From Cytobacillus oceanisediminis (GTDB lineage: Bacteria; Bacillota; Bacilli; Bacillales; Cytobacillaceae), in assembly GCF_004366035.1 (NCBI RefSeq), contig NZ_SOEE01000002.1:248001-312000 (forward strand): 64,000 bases of DNA, in the 5' to 3' direction. Position numbers and translations under genes: made by a program. Below are positions 8,613 to 17,208 of the stretch, piece by piece. Within the stretch, counting starts at the first letter, position 1, and the number at the start of each line of letters is the position of its first letter. Below the pieces are notes generated by a model. It made no database searches, was not told the DNA's origin, and saw only the letters and a program-made list of their open reading frames with translations.

Positions 8613-9842
8613 TTGTTTATTGCTATTTTGTTTTTTATGTTTATGTCCTTTTTCCTATCGGGAAGTGAAACGGCATTGACTGCCGTTAACAAAATGAAAT
8701 TAAAATCCAGAGCTGATAACAATGATAAGAAATCGCAAAGAATATTAGAGGTTGTTTCGAAACCTGATGAGATGATTACTTCTATTTTAATCGGCAATAA
8801 TATTGCAAATATCATGCTGCCGACACTGGTTACCATCATTGCGCTTGATTATGGCTTTAACGTGGGTGTGGCAACAGGTATTTTGACAGTAGCACTTATC
8901 TTATTTGCAGAAGTTCTGCCAAAATCAGTTGCTGCAAGCTTTGCCGACAAAATTGCCTATCTTGTGTTTCCGGTAATTCGAGTTCTCATGATTATCTTAA
9001 AGCCGGTCACTTTTTTAATTTCTAAATTCACGAGAGGGCTCATTAAATTCCTTTCTAAAAATGAAGCAGATTCTGTATCTGTATCCAAAGAAGAGCTCAT
9101 TACCATGGTTGATATTGCTACAAGCGAAGGGACCTTCCATGAAGAAGAAACACAACGAATTAAAGGGATCATTGATTTTTATAACTTAGATGTCAGTGAC
9201 GCACTGAAAACCCCTAGAATGGAAATTGAAGGGATTCCTTATGACGCGACAATAGAAGAGGCAAAGGATATTGTAATGAATAACCGTTTTACAAGGTATC
9301 CGGTATATAAAGACAATATGGATAATATTGTCGGAGTGTTTCATTCAAAAGTACTGCTCGCCTGGTCCAGTCGGCCTGAGAAAACCTTAAAAGATTTTAC
9401 TGACCTGGAGCCTTTGTTTGTATATGAATTTCACAGCATAGACAAAGTCTTTAAAATGATGATGAAGGAAAGGAAGCACCTTGCCATTGTTCTTGATGAA
9501 TATGGCGGAACAAAAGGAATCATCACACATGAAGATATACTTGAAGCCATGCTGGGGCAGGAAATTGAGGATGAAACGGATGAAGGCAGCGAAATCCTTA
9601 TTGATGAATTAACAGAAAACCATATTATTGTACACGCCAAACTCTCAATCCGCAGAATTAATGAAGCTTTTAAAACAAAAATACCTGAAGATGAGGATAT
9701 CCTTGCCGGATTCTTATTGAGAGAAATAGGCCATTTTCCTGCAGAAGGGGAAACACTGGATTATCATCACCTGCATTTTGAAATAAAATCAATTGAAGAT
9801 AACAGGCTTAAACTTGTGGAAATTAAGAAAAAGACGCCCTGA
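8613..9842 (+). CDS. CNNM/CorC (HlyC) family membrane transporter
   Basis: 409 residues. An N-terminal DUF21/CNNM transmembrane domain (about 1-140, three to four helices, with motif SGSETALTAVNK) is followed by a CBS pair (about 190-315, containing DEYGGTKGIITHEDIL) and a C-terminal CorC_HlyC domain (about 330-405). Relatives (B. subtilis YhdP/MpfA, YugS, YrkA) act in magnesium efflux or divalent-cation homeostasis. Start is TTG behind GGAGG. The sigma-B-like promoter suggests stress induction. The haemolysin label sometimes given to this family should not be taken literally. Confidence 0.85.
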   Translation: MFIAILFFMFMSFFLSGSETALTAVNKMKLKSRADNNDKKSQRILEVVSKPDEMITSILIGNNIANIMLPTLVTIIALDYGFNVGVATGILTVALILFAEVLPKSVAASFADKIAYLVFPVIRVLMIILKPVTFLISKFTRGLIKFLSKNEADSVSVSKEELITMVDIATSEGTFHEEETQRIKGIIDFYNLDVSDALKTPRMEIEGIPYDATIEEAKDIVMNNRFTRYPVYKDNMDNIVGVFHSKVLLAWSSRPEKTLKDFTDLEPLFVYEFHSIDKVFKMMMKERKHLAIVLDEYGGTKGIITHEDILEAMLGQEIEDETDEGSEILIDELTENHIIVHAKLSIRRINEAFKTKIPEDEDILAGFLLREIGHFPAEGETLDYHHLHFEIKSIEDNRLKLVEIKKKTP

Positions 9843-9962
9843 TGAAAAATTTGAGCATTATTTCCTTCTGGAAATAATGTTTTTTTTTAGAAATCAGAAT
9901 AAATATGGATGTTCAACGGGAAAATAGGAGCAGGAAAATAAAAATATAATTTTTTTATTTTT

Positions 9963-9993
9963 CTGACAAAATAGGTCCTTTTCAGTATATAAT
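9963..9993 (+). promoter_or_regulatory. Sigma-A-like promoter of small gene
   Basis: CTGACA at 9963-9968 and a TATATAAT box ending at 9993, with 17-19 nt spacing, about 30 nt upstream of the small ORF. Confidence 0.5.
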
Positions 9994-10026
9994 AAATTAA
10001 AACAAACTATTAGGAGTGACCTTCGC

Positions 10027-10176
10027 ATGGAAAATAAACCATTCCATTATGATGGAAGTGTTCAAATGAACTATGAAAAAGATGACAGAGCAAGTTCAAG
10101 CATTCCTTTTGAACTGACAGACGAAATGAGAAAAAATATCGGAACGAATCCATACTCAACTGAAGAACAAGAATAG
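10027..10176 (+). CDS. Small hydrophilic protein, 49 aa
   Basis: MENKPFHYDGSVQMNYEKDD-type polar protein with no membrane segment. It is well framed: own promoter, TAGGAGTGA ribosome binding site 8 nt from the ATG, and an intrinsic terminator starting right after the stop. This complete transcription unit makes it a convincing gene although the product is not recognised. Confidence 0.75.
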   Translation: MENKPFHYDGSVQMNYEKDDRASSSIPFELTDEMRKNIGTNPYSTEEQE

Positions 10177-10200
10177 AAGACCCGTATTGGGTCTTTTTTT
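10177..10200 (+). terminator. Terminator of the 49-aa gene
   Basis: AAGACCC-GTATT-GGGTCTT followed by a run of T. Confidence 0.85.
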
Positions 10201-10342
10201 ATTTTTGTTTCTTAAAGCTATTGTTTTTATCTGCATACTAACTAAAACTTGCTGAGTTGATTGAAACGGAGGGAATTTGATCCTCAAAAATACAATCACA
10301 TTTTCTTCGCGCGGTGTCGATTCAAGGAAGATTATTCACTAT

Positions 10343-10440
10343 CCTGCGGGAGGGGAGGGAGCGGGAAACCCCCGCAGGCGAAGCTGAGGAGGCACTGTTC
10401 CTCCCTGCATAAAGCAAGTGACAGCAGTGGTAATCAGCGG
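10343..10440. repeat. GC-rich intergenic repeat element
   Basis: CCTGCGGG (10343-10350) and CCCGCAGG (10371-10378) form a perfect inverted repeat in an otherwise AT-rich spacer, followed by GAAGCTGAGGAGGCACT. Bacillaceae genomes carry many dispersed repeats of this style; a related copy is at 33461-33520. Confidence 0.55.
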
Positions 10441-10493
10441 TTACAATAAAAGTTAAATTATGATAAGATGAGATATATTCTGTTCAGAAGCAG

Positions 10494-10518
10494 GTTATTC
10501 ATAAATTAATTTGGGTAA
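10494..10518 (+). promoter_or_regulatory. Possible sigma-B-like promoter upstream of azoR
   Basis: AGGTTATT (core GTTATT at 10494-10499), 13-nt spacer, GGGTAA at 10513-10518. Same geometry as the copies at 8545 and 14121 but a weaker -35; about 155 nt upstream of azoR. Confidence 0.35.
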
Positions 10519-10674
10519 TAAAAAAAGGCATGAGCAGATAATTTGAATTTCTTTTTTATTTTGAATATGATTATCTCGGATTAAGAATAAAAATGTTCAT
10601 ACTGCAGATGAATACATACTTTATTTCTGATTCAAACTAAAAATGTCAACTCAAAATGGAAAGGTGATTGAATT

Positions 10675-11310
10675 ATGGCTCAAGTTTTGTATATTACAGC
10701 ACACCCGCATGACGATAAGGTGTCATATAGTATGGCAGCAGGAAAGGCTTTTATTGATTCCTACAAGGAAGCCAATCCAAATGATGAAGTAGTTCATATT
10801 GATTTATACAAGGAAAATATCCCGCAAATTGATGTGGATGTATTCAGCGGATGGGGTAAACTTCAGTCCGGAAAAGGTTTTGAGGAACTATCCGAAGATG
10901 AAAAGGCGAAAGTAGGCCGCTTATCCGAATTAAGCGAACAATTCGTTGCAGCCGATAAATATGTATTCGTTACACCGCTTTGGAACTTCTCGTTCCCTCC
11001 AGTAATGAAAGCGTATCTTGATTCTGTGGCAGTAGCCGGCAAAACTTTTAAGTATACGGCAGAAGGTCCAATTGGATTAATGACTGATAAAAAAGCAATT
11101 CACATCCAGGCTCGCGGAGGCATCTATTCCGAAGGACCTGCAGCAGAGATGGAAATGGGTCACCGCTATTTGACAGTATTAATGCAATTCTTCGGTGTTC
11201 CTTCATTCGATGGTCTTTTTGTGGAAGGGCACAACGCAATGCCTGATAAAGCAGAAGAAATCAAAGCAGATGCTATTGCACGTGCAAAAGACAAAGCGAA
11301 AACATTCTAA
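10675..11310 (+). CDS. azoR: FMN-dependent NADH:quinone/azo reductase AzoR
   Basis: 211-residue flavodoxin-fold protein that reduces quinones and azo compounds with NADH, protecting against thiol-specific electrophile stress. The N-terminal [13 protein letters not shown] loop, the [16 protein letters not shown] motif near 103-118 and the [11 protein letters not shown] loop near 142-152 are the FMN-binding signatures of the AzoR family. ATG behind AAAGGTGA. Monocistronic with its own terminator. Confidence 0.92.
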   Translation: MAQVLYITAHPHDDKVSYSMAAGKAFIDSYKEANPNDEVVHIDLYKENIPQIDVDVFSGWGKLQSGKGFEELSEDEKAKVGRLSELSEQFVAADKYVFVTPLWNFSFPPVMKAYLDSVAVAGKTFKYTAEGPIGLMTDKKAIHIQARGGIYSEGPAAEMEMGHRYLTVLMQFFGVPSFDGLFVEGHNAMPDKAEEIKADAIARAKDKAKTF

Positions 11311-11313
11311 ACC

Positions 11314-11345
11314 AAAAGCAGCGGATTCCGCTGCTTTTTATTTTT
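11314..11345 (+). terminator. azoR terminator
   Basis: AAAGCAGCGG-ATT-CCGCTGCTTT followed by a T-rich run. Confidence 0.85.
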
Positions 11346-11431
11346 TTCTAGGCATGTATAGGAAGAGCTCTTGTCCGTGATGAATAGTATAATAAAGGCA
11401 AATATTAGCTAGGGCGAAAGGGGGGAGATTT

Positions 11432-12031
11432 GTGAAAATCTCAGAATTCAGCCCCAGTCATTTAAGTGAAGATGATATATTCAAACTTCTGTACAATGGC
11501 ATTGAGGATAATCTTCAAAAAGGGGATTTGATCTTTGTGCCAGGAAGCAGCAAGGCAGCAGAATATCGTCTTCCTGAAGCCATCAGACTTTATCAAAAAG
11601 GCAGGGCTAATAAACTGCTTTTCTCCGGCGGTGTAAAGTGGCCTGGCCATGAATTGGCTGAAGCAGAAATGCTAATGAAAAAAGCAATAGGGTACGGAAT
11701 TCCTCCAAAAGACCTTTTCCTTGAGAATATCTCTCTTCATACGAAAGAAAACGTGCTTGCCTCGATGCTGGTTATGGATCGGATGTGCGGGCTGGAGAAT
11801 ATCTCCAATATCATCATTGTGACGGCTCCTTTTCACATGCGAAGGCTGCACATGACATTATTGACGTATATGCCGAAGTGGATTCACTATTCTCTTGTAT
11901 GTTCTGATGACGGTGCAACCGGGAAGGAGCAATGGATGCAGAATCATTATGGGAGAAAAAGAGCGTTTGATGAAGCCGTGAAAATAATTGACTACGTGAA
12001 AAAGGGCATTCTGATCGATCTCGAAATATAA
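11432..12031 (+). CDS. YdcF/ElyC family (DUF218) protein
   Basis: 199-residue soluble protein of the DUF218 fold: FVPGSSKAAEYR near 37-48, RANKLLFSGG near 58-67, LENISLHTKENV near 98-109 and VTAPFHMRR near 130-138, which together line the family's presumed active site. DUF218 members have roles in envelope metabolism (ElyC, SanA) or SAM binding (YdcF), but no substrate is established for this branch. Start is GTG behind GGGGGAG. It lacks the membrane anchor seen in ElyC or SanA. Confidence 0.75.
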   Translation: MKISEFSPSHLSEDDIFKLLYNGIEDNLQKGDLIFVPGSSKAAEYRLPEAIRLYQKGRANKLLFSGGVKWPGHELAEAEMLMKKAIGYGIPPKDLFLENISLHTKENVLASMLVMDRMCGLENISNIIIVTAPFHMRRLHMTLLTYMPKWIHYSLVCSDDGATGKEQWMQNHYGRKRAFDEAVKIIDYVKKGILIDLEI

Positions 12032-12040
12032 TCTTTATGA

Positions 12041-12077
12041 AAAATCCCTGCCAAATTCAAGTGGCAGGGATTTTTTT
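12041..12077 (+). terminator. Terminator after DUF218 gene
   Basis: AAATCCCTGCCA and TGGCAGGGATTT pair across an 8-nt loop, followed by T7. Confidence 0.9.
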
Positions 12078-12114
12078 AAAGGTACGAATAAAATTTTGTA
12101 CGCCGATAACTCAA

Positions 12115-12225
12115 GCAGCCTGCCCCCTCGAGGTGATGCCCCCAGGATGGGGGTCATGCAGCCGTTGCCACAGGACATGGCATTCTTAGTCTGCGTTCCT
12201 TCGTGGGCAAGGCGCTTCCGCTTTT
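12115..12225. repeat. GC-rich intergenic repeat element
   Basis: Contains the hairpin ATGCCCCC-AGGAT-GGGGGTCAT and a second block TGCCACAGGACATGGCA. Composition differs sharply from the surroundings, and such GCC/GGC-rich blocks are common dispersed intergenic elements in Bacillaceae. No ORF. Confidence 0.5.
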
Positions 12226-12226
12226 C

Positions 12227-12655
12227 TTAAAAAGTATTGTAAATGTTCTCGCATTCTTCCGCTGTTGGCTCATAAAAGCAATGAAGCTTGAATCTTCCTA
12301 CTAAAGGCTGATTATACCATGTAGCTGGACAATCCCCAGGAGGCCTGAAATACCATAGAGCAAATTTGGCTGGCCAAATCCGTTCCCCTCTTACAGCCCT
12401 CCGTGCGAGTCTTCTTTCCACTTCTCTTGGCCTCTGATAAAAATAGCCTTTCTGGACAGCTTCAAAAGCATGCGGCTGATAAATCATTTCCGGTATGGTC
12501 CGAATTCCAATAAAATCTGAACAATTGCCCCTGACTCTGTTAATTCCCACATTCCCCACCATTAGCATGCCCTGCTGGCCTTCCCCTTCTGCCTCAGCCC
12601 GAAGGAGGCGGGCAAGCAAATCTATATCTTGTTCACGTGCCTTCACAACTGCCAT
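12227..12655 (-). CDS. cwlJ: Spore cortex-lytic cell wall hydrolase CwlJ
   Basis: 142 residues, close to the B. subtilis CwlJ length. CwlJ degrades spore cortex peptidoglycan during germination and is activated by Ca-dipicolinate; it sits at the coat-cortex boundary and usually depends on GerQ for localisation. The catalytic-domain opening LLRAEAEGEGQQGM with Glu21/Glu23/Glu25, the MIYQPHAFEA block and the C-terminal WYFRPPGDCPATWYNQP block are all present. The ATG at 12655 is preferred over the GTG 9 bp upstream because it matches CwlJ proteins starting MAVV and has GAGGGTGA at the right distance. Confidence 0.93.
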   Translation of the reverse strand: MAVVKAREQDIDLLARLLRAEAEGEGQQGMLMVGNVGINRVRGNCSDFIGIRTIPEMIYQPHAFEAVQKGYFYQRPREVERRLARRAVRGERIWPAKFALWYFRPPGDCPATWYNQPLVGRFKLHCFYEPTAEECENIYNTF

Positions 12656-12790
12656 CTGTATCACCCTCGTCTCGCTAATTTATATAGGCTGATATATGGT
12701 ATGCACTGCAGGGGGGAAAGGTTAAATGCGGGGTTTTGCCGATTGGCTGAGGAACATAATAATTAAAGGGAATAATTATAACAGGTGCGA

Positions 12791-12821
12791 AAAAAAGCTC
12801 CTGCAGAAGCGGGAGCTTTTA
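12791..12821 (-). terminator. Terminator of the CAP-domain gene
   Basis: AAAAGCTCCCGC-TTCT-GCAGGAGCTTTTTTT read on the minus strand. The stem overlaps the stop codon. Confidence 0.85.
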
Positions 12822-13961
12822 TTTGGCATAAAAGTTTTCCGTATAATAAGGCTGTGACTTTGAATTAAAAGCAACTCCAACACCTAAAAATGTATAATCG
12901 GCACGCAGAATATTTTTGCGGTGGCCAAGTGAGTTCATTAACCCTTCATGAGCAAAGATACTGCTGAATTGACCGGAAGCCAGGTTTTCCCCGGCGACCA
13001 TAAATGAAACTTCATCCGCCTGCATTCTGTCAAAAGGGGATAGGCCCTGCAGGTTGGTATGATCAAAATAATTGTTTTCCGCCATGTCGCTGCTGTGCTT
13101 TCGCGCTGTTTCCTTAACAGTATCATCCCACTCCAGAACAGGAACTCCGTGATTTACTCTCTCGGCATTTGTTATATCGAAAAGCTGCCATTCAAATCCT
13201 TCCTTTAGAGAGCTGCTGGCATTGGCATAAAAGGAATCTTTTTGCTCTTCAAGTGATTTACTGATTATTTGTATTGAAGTTACCGTATTGTCACGATGCT
13301 TATCATAGAATAAGGTTACATAATTTCCATCCAATTCGTATAGGTCATAATCCCGATTCTCTTCGAGCTGATAGATTACAAAGCCCTTTCTCATCTTGTC
13401 CAGCGGTTCTCCAAGCTGCTGCAAAACTGAAGACTTTGGCGTTCCATAGGCAATCTCTTCTGATGAAGAAATCAAATCCTGATTTGTATAGATGCCAGCA
13501 GCTTTCTCCTGGTTGTCATAAGCGACCATTACAAAATTTTGATATTGATCATGATAAGCATGCCAGTCGGTTCCAAATTCATTTGCGGAGGAACGTTTCG
13601 AGGAGCCGAGCCTGCTCTCGATTTCAGACCTGTCATCGCCAATTTCTATATTATGAATAGAAAAGGTTTGCTCTTCAGGGGCTTCTAAAACCGGCTTTTC
13701 GGCTTCATCCTCTGGTGTTTGATTTTTATCGCCGGTATATTGCCTGACTGTAAGAAGGAATTCATCCGCCCAGTTTTGAGCCTCTTCCATCACACCATTT
13801 ATAATAGCCAGCACTTCTTCATTGTCTTTAAAAAGCTGAAAATCAGATTTTATATTATCGATTACCGTTCCTGAATTAGATTCATCTGCCAATTTCCCAT
13901 CAGGCTGTGAAAAGGCGAAACCGATAAATAACAGGATAAAAATAAATAAAAACTTCCTCAA
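12819..13961 (-). CDS. YlbC-like secreted CAP-domain protein
   Basis: 380 residues: N-terminal signal/anchor segment (KFLFIFILLFIGFAF), a CAP-associated N domain (about 115-245) and a C-terminal CAP/SCP (PR-1-like) domain (about 265-380) with HSSDMAENNYFDHTNLQG and the FAHEGLMNSLGHRKNIL motif. Architecture and length match B. subtilis YlbC. The substrate is unknown; CAP domains in bacilli often act in the envelope or spore. The TTG start at 13961 follows GGGAGGAG, so it is preferred over the ATG 48 bp upstream, which lacks a site. Confidence 0.82.
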   Translation of the reverse strand: MRKFLFIFILLFIGFAFSQPDGKLADESNSGTVIDNIKSDFQLFKDNEEVLAIINGVMEEAQNWADEFLLTVRQYTGDKNQTPEDEAEKPVLEAPEEQTFSIHNIEIGDDRSEIESRLGSSKRSSANEFGTDWHAYHDQYQNFVMVAYDNQEKAAGIYTNQDLISSSEEIAYGTPKSSVLQQLGEPLDKMRKGFVIYQLEENRDYDLYELDGNYVTLFYDKHRDNTVTSIQIISKSLEEQKDSFYANASSSLKEGFEWQLFDITNAERVNHGVPVLEWDDTVKETARKHSSDMAENNYFDHTNLQGLSPFDRMQADEVSFMVAGENLASGQFSSIFAHEGLMNSLGHRKNILRADYTFLGVGVAFNSKSQPYYTENFYAK

Positions 13962-14120
13962 TAAATCTCCTCCCATATACCTTTCAACCCATATCAAAGG
14001 TATGCCCATTCATTATAAGATTTAAAAATGCGGAAATGCAAAACATTGATGCCTTCCTTATTTTTCTACCCAGTTTGCCATATTCTCTAACACTTTTGAC
14101 TGTGCGATTAGATATTTTCC

Positions 14121-14145
14121 GTTTTTAAAAGGATAGTTTGGGTAA
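14121..14145 (+). promoter_or_regulatory. Sigma-B-type promoter of speD
   Basis: GTTTTT at 14121-14126, 13-nt spacer, GGGTAA at 14140-14145, preceded and followed by AT-rich DNA. The sequence AGTTTGGGTAA is nearly identical to the site at 8545. The start codon lies about 50 nt downstream. Confidence 0.65.
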
Positions 14146-14196
14146 CATAATTATAAAAATGAACAGATGCATAGCTGCTGCAAAGGGGGAAGCATA

Positions 14197-15021
14197 TTGA
14201 AATTAACACCGGAACAAAGAATTGAACTTCATGGTTTTAATAATTTGACGAAATCACTCAGCTTTAATATGTATGATGTCTGTTATACAAAGACTAGGGA
14301 AGAGCGTGAAGCCTATATAGATTATATTGATGAGCAATACAGTGCGGAGCGGCTTACAAAAATATTAAAGAATGTATCCGACATTATTGGTGCCCATGTC
14401 TTAAATGTGGCACAGCAGGATTATGTGCCACAAGGTGCAAGTGTGACCGTCCTGGTATCTGAAGGACCGGTAGTGGAAGTCCCGGATGAATCATATAATG
14501 AATCTCCTGGCCCGCTGCCAGATAATGTAGTCATGCAGCTGGATAAAAGCCATATTACCGTCCATACCTATCCTGAATATCATCCGGACGAAGGAATCAG
14601 CACGTTCAGGGCTGATATTGATGTATCCACATGCGGAGAAATCTCCCCGCTAAAAGCCCTTAATTACCTCATTCATTCCTTTGATACGGACATCATGACA
14701 ATCGACTACAGAGTCAGGGGATTTACACGGGATACTGACGGAAGAAAACTCTATATCGACCATGACATCAGTTCTATCCAAAATTATATTCCTGAAGAGG
14801 TAAAAGAAGATTTTGATATGATCGATGTGAATATTTATCAGGCTCACACCTTTCACACCAAATGTAAAATAAGGGATTTTGACTTAGATAATTATTTATT
14901 TGGATACACGAAGGAAAAACTTGATCCCGAGGAAGCTGAAGAGATCACGGAGCGGCTTACTACGGAGATGGACGAAATTTTTTACGGAAAAAATATTAAC
15001 CCCGGTTCTATAGCAGAGTGA
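14197..15021 (+). CDS. speD: S-adenosylmethionine decarboxylase proenzyme, class 1A
   Basis: Makes decarboxylated SAM, the aminopropyl donor for spermidine. 274 residues, the E. coli-type length, unlike the short (about 126 aa) SpeH of B. subtilis. The self-cleavage site is clear: Lys117-Ser118 in [12 protein letters not shown], where Ser118 becomes the pyruvoyl cofactor. The TTG at 14197 behind AAAGGGGGA is preferred over the upstream ATG. The sigma-B-like promoter suggests induction by general stress. No speE lies beside it; a polyamine importer (potABCD) is encoded 29 kb away. Confidence 0.92.
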   Translation: MKLTPEQRIELHGFNNLTKSLSFNMYDVCYTKTREEREAYIDYIDEQYSAERLTKILKNVSDIIGAHVLNVAQQDYVPQGASVTVLVSEGPVVEVPDESYNESPGPLPDNVVMQLDKSHITVHTYPEYHPDEGISTFRADIDVSTCGEISPLKALNYLIHSFDTDIMTIDYRVRGFTRDTDGRKLYIDHDISSIQNYIPEEVKEDFDMIDVNIYQAHTFHTKCKIRDFDLDNYLFGYTKEKLDPEEAEEITERLTTEMDEIFYGKNINPGSIAE

Positions 15022-15094
15022 ATCTTAAAGCACTCAGTAAATGGGACTCTATTAAACCTAAACCTAATAGGACTCAGATGGAGAGGAAAATTAA

Positions 15095-15130
15095 AACCAG
15101 GAGAAGAACCTATTCTCCTGGTTCTTTTAA
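15095..15130 (+). terminator. speD terminator (bidirectional)
   Basis: AACCAGGAGAA and TTCTCCTGGTT pair across a 7-nt loop, followed by CTTTT. The convergent MerR-type gene ends about 50 bp downstream. Confidence 0.8.
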
Positions 15131-15178
15131 TGAATGTACATAAATTAACAGGCACAACCTAAAAAATAATTACATAAT

Positions 15179-16114
15179 CTATTTCCAGAACTCCCACCAT
15201 TTTTTCTCGGGTTCCTGTGCAGCAGCCGCGCTTCGGAAGGAGACGATCATATCCTGAAAAACCTCTTCCCGCTGCTTTACCTCATGCCAGTATTGTTCCC
15301 GTTCTTTATTAATGGTATCGATATAGATTTCTCTGTCTGTGTTTAACGTTTCAATCAGCGAGCTGATTTCGGTGCTGGTCACCTCAGCGGAAGATGAGAT
15401 GTAATGAATCATGGTTTTGAACTCTTCAGAAGACGCTTCAGAAGATTCTGCCAGCTTGTTTGTCAAATGATGAATTTGATCAGAAGTACGCTTCGTACTT
15501 TTCGCCACCCTTTTCGAAAGGGTTCCGAACGCTTCGGAAGTATTTTCAGAAGACTGCTCAATCCTTGAGCCAAGTGATTCAATTTCCGCTTTTGTTTTTT
15601 CTCCAGATTTATAGATGGAATCCGACAGGCTTTTAACAGTATGCAATGATCCTTTGCTAATTTCTTTCTTCACTTCGTCTAAAACTTCCTTTCGAACGCC
15701 GCTGCGAATTTCATTTCTGACATCTGCAATTAAACTGTCCCTGAAACTATCCATCAATGCCATGAACATTTCGGTGTCCATGACAGCCTGATGCTCTGTA
15801 TGTAATGCTGTTTCCTGATTCACTGCCGCCAAGGATGTTTCATTTGCTTCTGAGCCGGTTCCAGAAGCAAAGTCCATATGTTTTTGCATTAATTCGCGGA
15901 TCATATCCTTGCTTAGATTTTTATCCCGCATCTGCTTTACCTTTTCAAGCAATGCGATTTCATGGTCTGTATAAAATCGGGCTCCCTGTTTTGAACGGGG
16001 AATAAGCAGAAGTCCGTTTAAATCCTTTTCCCATTGCCTTAGTGTTCCAGGAGGCACATTCAGCATTTTCGAAACCTCTTTAATTGTATAAGCTTTCATA
16101 TATTGCGTTTCCAT
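15179..16114 (-). CDS. MerR-type HTH protein with coiled coil and DUF3967-like C-terminus
   Basis: 311 residues. An N-terminal MerR/RacA-like helix-turn-helix (AYTIKEVSKMLNVPPGTLRQW, residues 6-26; wing near ARFYTDHE) is followed by a long, Ser/Glu-rich heptad region (about 110-270) and a C-terminal basic tip EKKWWEFWK, typical of DUF3967 proteins. RacA-like proteins anchor chromosomes or plasmids, so either a regulator or a DNA-organising protein is possible. The ATG at 16114 has AAAGGG upstream; an ORF extension of 13 codons is unlikely to be translated. Confidence 0.7.
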   Translation of the reverse strand: METQYMKAYTIKEVSKMLNVPPGTLRQWEKDLNGLLLIPRSKQGARFYTDHEIALLEKVKQMRDKNLSKDMIRELMQKHMDFASGTGSEANETSLAAVNQETALHTEHQAVMDTEMFMALMDSFRDSLIADVRNEIRSGVRKEVLDEVKKEISKGSLHTVKSLSDSIYKSGEKTKAEIESLGSRIEQSSENTSEAFGTLSKRVAKSTKRTSDQIHHLTNKLAESSEASSEEFKTMIHYISSSAEVTSTEISSLIETLNTDREIYIDTINKEREQYWHEVKQREEVFQDMIVSFRSAAAAQEPEKKWWEFWK

Positions 16115-16411
16115 TTTACTCAGCCCTTTCATAAAGAATAGATTCTGAAACATTCGGATGCCAGTTCCGAAACAACTTCTTACTAACTATTCAGCATGAT
16201 ATCCCGTGTTTTCCTGCCGCTTGACAAAAGCTTTCAAAAGAAGACGATATTCATCAGAAAAAAGCAAAAAGGATCCATTTTGACAAAAAAACATGAAGAA
16301 TTTGACAGTCAGCAAGTTATTTGTCATATACGGACTGGTATGTCACAATGAAATTTATGTTGACAAACTAGAATATAGAAAAACTGCAAGTATTTAAAGG
16401 GAGTAGGTAAA

Positions 16412-17164
16412 TTGGGTAATAGAATTATCGCTGTGTCTGTTGCTGCCGGGGTTGGTTTGACGCTGACCTTTGGAAGTATAAAGATGGGGAGCAGTGAACC
16501 TTCAAAACAAAATAAAATTCACTATAGTGCAGTTCCGCATGCGGAGGCATACCATGTACCGATTGTGAAGCAGGAAATTCAGAAGAAATCCGTTCTCCTG
16601 GATGTCCCATTGTACAATCAAATGGATAATCCCCGTCTGTATAATGGATGTGAGATTACTAGTTTAGCAATGATTATAAGTTATGAAGGCATTCAAGTTT
16701 CTAAAAATAAATTAGCACAGGAAATTAACCGGGTGCCGCTTAGATACAGCGGAGGTGAATACGGGAATCCAAATGAAGGCTTTGTCGGCAACATGGAGGA
16801 TGGACCAGGATTAGGCGTTTACCAGGGGCCGATTTTCGAACTGGCTAAAAAGTATTTTCCTGAACGTGCTGAGAATCTGACTGGCAAGCCCTTTAATTTG
16901 CTGCTTGAAAAAATTGCAGAAGGTTCGCCGGTCTGGATTATAACAACTGCAAGCCTAACTCCCGCAGCATCCTTCGAAACCTGGGATACACCGGGCGGGC
17001 CAGTTGATGTGACATTCCAGATGCATAGTGTTGCAATTACCGGATATGACGAGGAATATATCTATATTAACGACCCGTATGGCACAAAAAATAAAAAGGT
17101 GCCCAAACAGCAATTTATCGAAGCCTGGGAGCTGATGGGTTCACAGGCCATAGTCATTAACTAG
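16412..17164 (+). CDS. C39-family cysteine peptidase-like protein (YvpB-like)
   Basis: 250 residues, the same length as B. subtilis YvpB. An N-terminal signal/anchor segment is followed by a peptidase_C39_2 domain: NGCEITSLAMII near residues 73-84 carries the nucleophile Cys, QMHSVAITGYD near 206-216 the His, and NDPYG near 222-226 the third catalytic position. Probably an extracytoplasmic cysteine peptidase of unknown target. Start is TTG behind AAAGGGAG. Confidence 0.8.
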   Translation: MGNRIIAVSVAAGVGLTLTFGSIKMGSSEPSKQNKIHYSAVPHAEAYHVPIVKQEIQKKSVLLDVPLYNQMDNPRLYNGCEITSLAMIISYEGIQVSKNKLAQEINRVPLRYSGGEYGNPNEGFVGNMEDGPGLGVYQGPIFELAKKYFPERAENLTGKPFNLLLEKIAEGSPVWIITTASLTPAASFETWDTPGGPVDVTFQMHSVAITGYDEEYIYINDPYGTKNKKVPKQQFIEAWELMGSQAIVIN

Positions 17165-17175
17165 AATAATAGCAA

Positions 17176-17208
17176 AAGAAGGGACTGCAGCCTGCAGTCC
17201 CTTCTTGT
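17176..17208. terminator. Bidirectional terminator between convergent genes
   Basis: AGAAGGGACTGCA and TGCAGTCCCTTCT form a 13-bp perfect stem between two convergent genes. Confidence 0.85.

Larger units (their letters stand above)
10201..10674. other. Intergenic region before azoR
   Basis: No credible gene. It holds a GC-rich dispersed-type repeat (10343-10440) and a possible sigma-B-like promoter at 10494-10518. An ORF of 62 codons across the repeat has no ribosome binding site. Confidence 0.6.

Noticed and set aside
10261..10449. 62-codon plus-strand ORF before azoR
   Set aside because: It runs through a GC-rich repeat element, has no ribosome binding site and an unnatural composition.
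13962..14009. Upstream ATG start for the CAP-domain protein
   Set aside because: No ribosome binding site; the TTG at 13961 has GGGAGGAG directly upstream and opens a good signal peptide.
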